The position numbers and the translations under genes were made by a program. From Pyxicephalus adspersus (lineage: Eukaryota > Chordata > Amphibia > Anura > Pyxicephalidae), in contig NC_092862.1 of the NCBI RefSeq assembly GCF_032062135.1, positions 67,740,250 through 67,804,249 on the forward strand: a stretch of 64,000 bases of DNA, written 5' to 3'. Below are positions 58,322 to 64,000 of this stretch, piece after piece. Numbering within the stretch: the first letter of the stretch is position 1; each line of letters begins with the position of its first letter. The notes beneath the pieces were generated by a model. The model saw only the letters and a program-made list of their open reading frames with translations, was not told the DNA's origin and did not search any database.

Positions 58322-58810
58322 ATACAGGTAGTCTCCAAGTTAAGGACATCCGACATACGGACGACTCCTAGATACGAACAGGGCTTCCCTGCTCGCTTGT
58401 GTGCAGGATGGAGGCTTGAGGGGGGAGGGGCGGTTTGCATGATTTGCAGAAGAAACCTATTGCTAAACACAGCTGAGGTTGTGGGTGAGCTCTTTTGCAA
58501 GCTCTGGTAACTCGTTAATGACCAAGACAAACTCTGCTGTTGTTTCTTTTTGCAAATCAAAGCACAGCTTGCTCCAGAAGTTAATGAATGTCTAGGCTCT
58601 ATTAAGTTTTTTTTTGCATTGTTTGTGATTAACTCACAGTGAGGATATTATACAGTAACTGACACTACACTGCTTAATAATATGTTGAAACAAACATCTG
58701 TCCTAATTGCATTTAATAAAATAATGTACCTGTTCCGACTTTCATGCAAACTCAACTTAAGAACAAACCTACAGTCCCTATCTCGTATGTAACCTGGGCA
58801 CTACCTGTAT
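58322..58810. mobile_element. TA-flanked non-autonomous DNA transposon, copy 2 (complete)
   Basis: Left end TACAGGTAGTCTCCAAGTTA, right end (minus strand) TACAGGTAGTGCCCAGGTTA: inverted termini starting CAGGTAGT, each next to TA. The interior matches 19510-19980 in reverse orientation (for example GCTCCAGAAGTTAATGAATG, GACAAACTCTGCTGTTG). A 92-codon frame inside it shows no transposase feature. TA flanks fit a Tc1/mariner or pogo-type mobiliser; the family is not named. Confidence 0.8.
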
Positions 58811-61800
58811 TTCAGTGATTTGGTTTGAATCTTTTTTAAATATACTAATTAGAGAAAACTAAAAAAAATGTAATTTGATGACCTGTATTTAGGGAAAATA
58901 CACATGATTTCACAGTCTTTTCTTTGGACTCATTTCTAGCTCTTACATAGAGGTAGGATGTCATCCAAAAAACATCATGTAGGGTAACATAAGAACAGGA
59001 AGTGCATTGCTCGCACCTCTGGAGAAGTGTCCAGAAGATGAAGATGGTGTGCTTATTATAACAAGTTACCATAATACCACTAAAACACAGTTCTGGGAAG
59101 AACTTGTACCCCAGAAATAGATAAATACTACCTATGTTAGAGATCACTTTCTACGACCCAATTTTATATTTTACCAATGCCCATCCTTAACTATGATACC
59201 AAATACAACCCATGTGTACCGCTGATCTCTGTATTGTTCTGCTAGTTTATCATGAATTTGACCTCTGCAAACACGTTTCTTTTTTTGCTTAAGGCTTTTT
59301 TCAATTTTGGTATGCCTGCAAGTCTACTTTAGTTTCTCAATACACTACTTTATTGCTATCTGCTGTGAAATAAAAATGTAATAAAATCAAGTTTTAAAGT
59401 ATATTTTTAAATACTTCTTTTCCCATAGCGAGAAGGCTGCCAAGAGATCACTGATGATGATTATGGTCTTTTATTTTTATGTACATCATTTATTATTATT
59501 AATCCTCTGACTGCCAAGGACATATACTCTATGCTATTGGCAAAGGGTATAACAAGCTTGCAGCTGCAAAAGCAGTCTTGAGTTTGTTTTAAATGTATTG
59601 GCATATAATACCAATAAGTAAGCAAAGCTTATCAAAAATGAGAGGGTGAATGCTACTTGGAATACCTAAGTTTTTTTTTATTTAGAATGTTTTCTCATAA
59701 TGTTTTTATACAATAAATATAATATTCTTTCATATATATAATTCATATTTTTTTGTTAGGGTACACTGTAAGGGTTCTTAGAATATGCTGGGCTGAATAT
59801 GACATCCCTGAAGTAAAGCAGTGCTTACTTTGGTAATAGCACATTAAATATGCTAACATCCTTTAGTTGCCCTTTATGTCAAAAAATTCAGGAGCGAATT
59901 ACCATGGTTCTGCATGGTGTGTTCCGATGTATTCTTCTGACATACAGTATAGCTCAATTTAAAATGGTGTACAAGTTTAGAATCTTGATGAGCCATCAAA
60001 GTAGAGAAAGTTTCATGCAAGTGCAGTAAAATTGTATTCCATTATGTAATGCAGTATTTTCATGAAAATACATTTTTATCCTCTCCATGTTGGTTTATGA
60101 AAAATGGCAAACTAGGCTAACAAACTTAAAAACTTTATATCTTATAAGGAAATTGTATCTAGTCAGACTTTTATTTAACAACTTAAATAGGGAAATATAT
60201 TAGGAAGAATGTGAATTGTCATATATATTAGGAATAATAATAAACATCTACAAATATTAACAGTAGCCTTTTATTGATGATGATGATTTATTGATGAATC
60301 AGTTGTGTCAAGCAAGCTGTCATGTGCAAACTCTTATTGACACCTTGTTGCATCAGTAGTATTAATACTATAAAATAAAACAAAGGTCGTTTTTTTAAAA
60401 TATTTTTGGAACAGTGTTGAATACCATATTAAGGAAAGTTGCAAAAAAAAAAAAAAAAAAGAAAGGGGTATTGGTGTTTTTAACCTTTTATATATTCATT
60501 ATTTTCATATGCATTAAAAGAAAAAATATTTTATATGTAAGAAATGCAGGTATTAGTCATTTTTGGGCGTTACTGGTGGATCATTATATTAGTACTGCAA
60601 GAACAGTGGTAGTCTTTTATCAAAAATAAATTGGTTTAGTAAAAGTTTTTCTGTTCAGTTTATTAAGTTATCACGTATGTTTAGCAGTGATTACATCACA
60701 AAATGCTCTTTGTGTCATATCAGGGATAAGCAAGCAAAAATCTGCATAAGAAACTGTGCCATTTTGTATATAATCACACTAATGTATCCAAATGATTGCA
60801 TGCTGCATAAAGCAGAACTATATTCAGCTCTCCTCACTCCATCATCAGTGTCAAGTCCTCCAGGTTCGGATCATTGGCAATCTTGATTGGCCAGGTCAGA
60901 ATAAAGCAACTTCTGCATACTCAATTACTGGAACATACAGTACATATGCCAGGACTGTACACTGAACTGTACTTAGCTCAGTTTTATATTGGACACCTGT
61001 TAAGTTTGTTGATTTCCTATAAAAGTACTAACTTTGCTTGCCAGCAGCTAGACAGCACACGTCCTTTGGTCATCAGGTCCTTAGAATTCCATTGCTTTAA
61101 CAAACAATAATGCATTTCATATTTAGTTAATGCATGCAGATGAAGAAAGGGCTGGGAAGCCCCCAAAATGTTGTCTGTTCCTTTTGTAACATTTTATGTG
61201 GCAAAGAAAGATAACTGAATTGTGTGTTTGATTAATTTATTTTAGAGTTGAGCTATAGTGATCAAGCCAAGGAATAGATAGCAGCCTTTCTAATTTTGAA
61301 TAAAGAAAATGTATGACTTACTTAACATGGGCTTGCTGGCTACACTTCAAAACTACTCGTACATTCCAGTCTTATATCTCTGACGTTTCTTCAAGGCAAA
61401 AAGAATGTGGGAGAAACTGCTACCCATTACGACATGTGAAACCCACATACATGCCCCCATTCCATTCAGGGCAAATTAGAACTTCTGGCACTCCTTTTTG
61501 ACTTGCTTGGTATTGCTTACTATCAATGTATCAATCCTAAGACTATAATCTTTCATGATCAATACTGGCATTTCTCCATTTGAAATTTATTGGATATGTT
61601 TGTAGATAATTAATGTAACACAGAAACAAACTTTACTGATGTTTTTTTCCCTATTGTTTCCTGTTTTTTTATGTATATTTTTTATTTTGTATAACCTTTT
61701 GCCCCTAGGACAGCATGCATTGTTCACTGAAAATGTAGGTACAAGATTTCAATAAGAAGCTCACAAGTTGAATGTCCAAGTTGTCTTATTTCTAAAACTC

Positions 61801-64000
61801 CGATGCACACTAGAGTTACACGCTTTGCTGCCTAAACATTGGGTGGTAGTTTAAAGGTTCCAAAGGATAGCACAATAACTACGTGTTACGTTCTCTTTTA
61901 GACATTGCCGACCCTGTGTCCTTTGGTAAAACTAGAGGGATGCAACTGAAGGGTACATGCTTCTCATTGTAAAAAGGTACAAGAGAATGTTTAAAATGCT
62001 CTGTTTATGGTTGTATTATATTGTATCACAAGAATAATCTCTGTCAACCATGCAGTGAGTGATTCTAAAACGGAATAAGGTAACAACCTGGGAATTAGGG
62101 TAAATAGGAAATAATTCTTAAGAATTGGGTTTCATCACAGATCCTTAAATAGATTGTCAAAAAAAAAAAAATGTTCCCTAGATTTCACTTGGTCTTTCAT
62201 GGTGATATCCACATTCATAGCAATTCAGGGATAGACTCAGATGGTACAATACATGACCATTTAAAAGGTTTTTCACAATCTTAATTGATAGAATCCAAGA
62301 ATAGTTTTGTAATATGCTATATCACAGGTATACACCAGTTTGGAACGACCATCTAATGGAAAAACAAAGTGGGGGTGGATTTGCCTTGGTCATGACCAGT
62401 ATACAATATGCCTGTAGTCAAACATGTGCCGCTGCCATGGACCTTTTTTATGACAATTTTGTGAAGGAAGTAACAAAGGCTGTTTATAGCATGGTTAATG
62501 ATTAAAATAATATTCCAGAAATAAACATAACAACCCCATACTGTGGTCCTTATGGTTGTAACAAGGGAAAATCTGTGTGACTGCAGTTCAGGTACCTTAT
62601 AAACAAAATGTTTCTGCACCTGCAAAGTTAATCCTAGCACATGTAGGGTCCCTATAATAAAAATGGCAGGTTTGGTTGTCATTCCTTTCATCTTACTGGA
62701 CTTTACAAACAGAACCATAGTAGAAATTGAGGGTAACACTGTCTGACTTCAGAGCAGATAATTGAAGTGAGGACTTTAATTATGAAAACTCACATTTAGA
62801 TGGCTTAAAAATGTTGGTTAGAGCCAGGATACCTTCAAGACAGAGCAAAAAGTATTGTTATGGGTACTGCATTAGAGGCTGAAAGTGTGGAATTGGTCTT
62901 TTTAAATATAATGGATCTTGATGTACGAAGAACCAAACTAGAAAGCCTGACCCAACACACAGGTGATGAAGTTAAAAAAGAGATACAAATCATGTTTTAG
63001 AAAACCTAAAATGTGAACAGATTAATACAACCACTTTATTATCCTAAACAATATGGCTTACTTACCTAGGCTGTGCATTTATGAAATATAAGTCTACAAG
63101 AAAATAATTTAATTAGCATAGTTTTTGAGTTTCTTAGGTTTTTTGCATGTTCAAATGGTACTCTCATGGTAGGTTAAAGGGGCCTTCTTGAGTTCAACCG
63201 GAGACCTTAAATTATTTACTTTTTTAATTGGGGTAATCCAACACCTTTTATTTTATTGTGATTCTCCCTTTTGCCAAGGCCAGTTTTAATGGTAAACCAC
63301 CCTATTTAAAGTGACAACGCCTTTTTTTTTGTATAGCTGTCTTTTGTCATAGTAATAGATATTTGTTTTAGTAAAGTTGTCTTTAGTTTTTATCTTCTAC
63401 ATAGCTCTTTTTAAATCAGTTAATCAGTTTTGTTCAACCTTGACATTTTGCCATTGATCACAATTAAGCAATGTATGATATGTCCACAAGAATCCTATAT
63501 TTTTTTTTCTGGACACTACTATTGCATATCAAAGTAAGCCTGACAAAGGATAACATACCTGAAGGTGGTAACCATGTAAATATTGAAGCAAATAAAGATA
63601 TTTAAAAGAAGTATTACCATAGTCTGATGGATACTGAAAGAGCTTTAGAGCATGCCATAGATTTAAAACACATCATTTTTTATTTGCATACATTTTTTTC
63701 ATTCCTAAATTTGTAAATGTGGACTACCTGCATATATTTTTAATTGTGTAATTTAATTTGGTTTATTATGAGATTTTTTATAGCATATATGAGATACAGA
63801 TATCAAAGTGAAAAGTTAAAGTATTGTTTTAGGTACTTAGGTGAGTTATTATGGCAGAAGACCAGGATGTTACATTTTAAACATCGAAACACGAATGCCA
63901 ATCTTACAGTAATAATTCCTGCCAGGGAGCTTTAAATTATTGAACAGATAAGAACAGAGCAGCAAGAATTTACAACAATGTTACAAAATGAATTACATAG
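58811..64000. other. Non-coding stretch to window end
   Basis: No gene recognised. An A-run of about 19 lies at 60441-60459. Short frames near 62.31-62.74 kb, on both strands, carry no domain that I can defend. Two short A- or T-rich runs (62160, 63500) occur. Nothing else stands out. Confidence 0.4.

Noticed and set aside
62314..62739. Possible LINE endonuclease piece (MEKQSGGGFALV resembling a GGGVALYV block)
   Set aside because: One short resemblance without the neighbouring endonuclease blocks in order; not enough to call.

Overview
The window is vertebrate nuclear DNA, most probably from an anuran (ranoid-type) amphibian. It is AT-rich, non-coding over nearly its whole length, full of microsatellites, and packed with decayed transposable elements of kinds usual in frog genomes: CR1/L2-type LINEs, a Helitron end, short palindromic MITEs, Tigger-like and hAT-like non-autonomous DNA transposons, a Copia relic and a Ngaro element. 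I see no convincing host protein-coding gene, no rRNA or tRNA and no CRISPR array. The organism call rests on recognising repeat families from memory and is an inference.

The one stretch with real coding capacity is a GC-rich block at about 36.8-42.6 kb. It holds a nearly complete Ngaro-type tyrosine-recombinase retrotransposon on the minus strand. In order it carries Gag (CCCH plus CCHC-like zinc fingers), reverse transcriptase/RNase H (YLDD; RNase H D-E-D-D), a tyrosine recombinase (R, HxxR, W, Y) broken by one frameshift, and an SGNH-type hydrolase domain (GHS, GGND, DGVH). Between recombinase and hydrolase lies a strong candidate spliceosomal intron of 137 bases, with a GTGAGT donor directly after the recombinase stop codon and a pyrimidine-rich tract ending in CAG. 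The copy is otherwise open and looks fairly recent.

Layout: 0-2 kb, an old CR1 LINE relic (endonuclease to reverse transcriptase, plus strand); 4.5-4.8 kb, a Helitron-like element with a recognisable 3' terminus; 5.6-7.3 kb, a very decayed Ty1/copia relic on the minus strand (gag, zinc knuckle, protease-like and integrase pieces); 7.8-8.8 kb, a homeodomain-site-rich segment that may be a conserved regulatory element; 9.2-9.6 kb, a foldback MITE; 19.5-20 kb and 58.3-58.8 kb, two copies of one TA-flanked DNA transposon in opposite orientation; 21.3-22.3 kb, decayed tandem repeats; 23.9-24.2 kb, a Tigger-like MITE; 32-37 kb, three of four copies of a palindromic MITE family and a 1.1-kb hAT-like element with an 8-bp target duplication; 36.8-42.6 kb, the Ngaro; 44.8, 51.1 and 54.7-55.1 kb, LINE 3' ends; 51.9-52.6 and 56.7-57.3 kb, two members of an LTR-like family. 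The rest shows no recognisable feature by eye.
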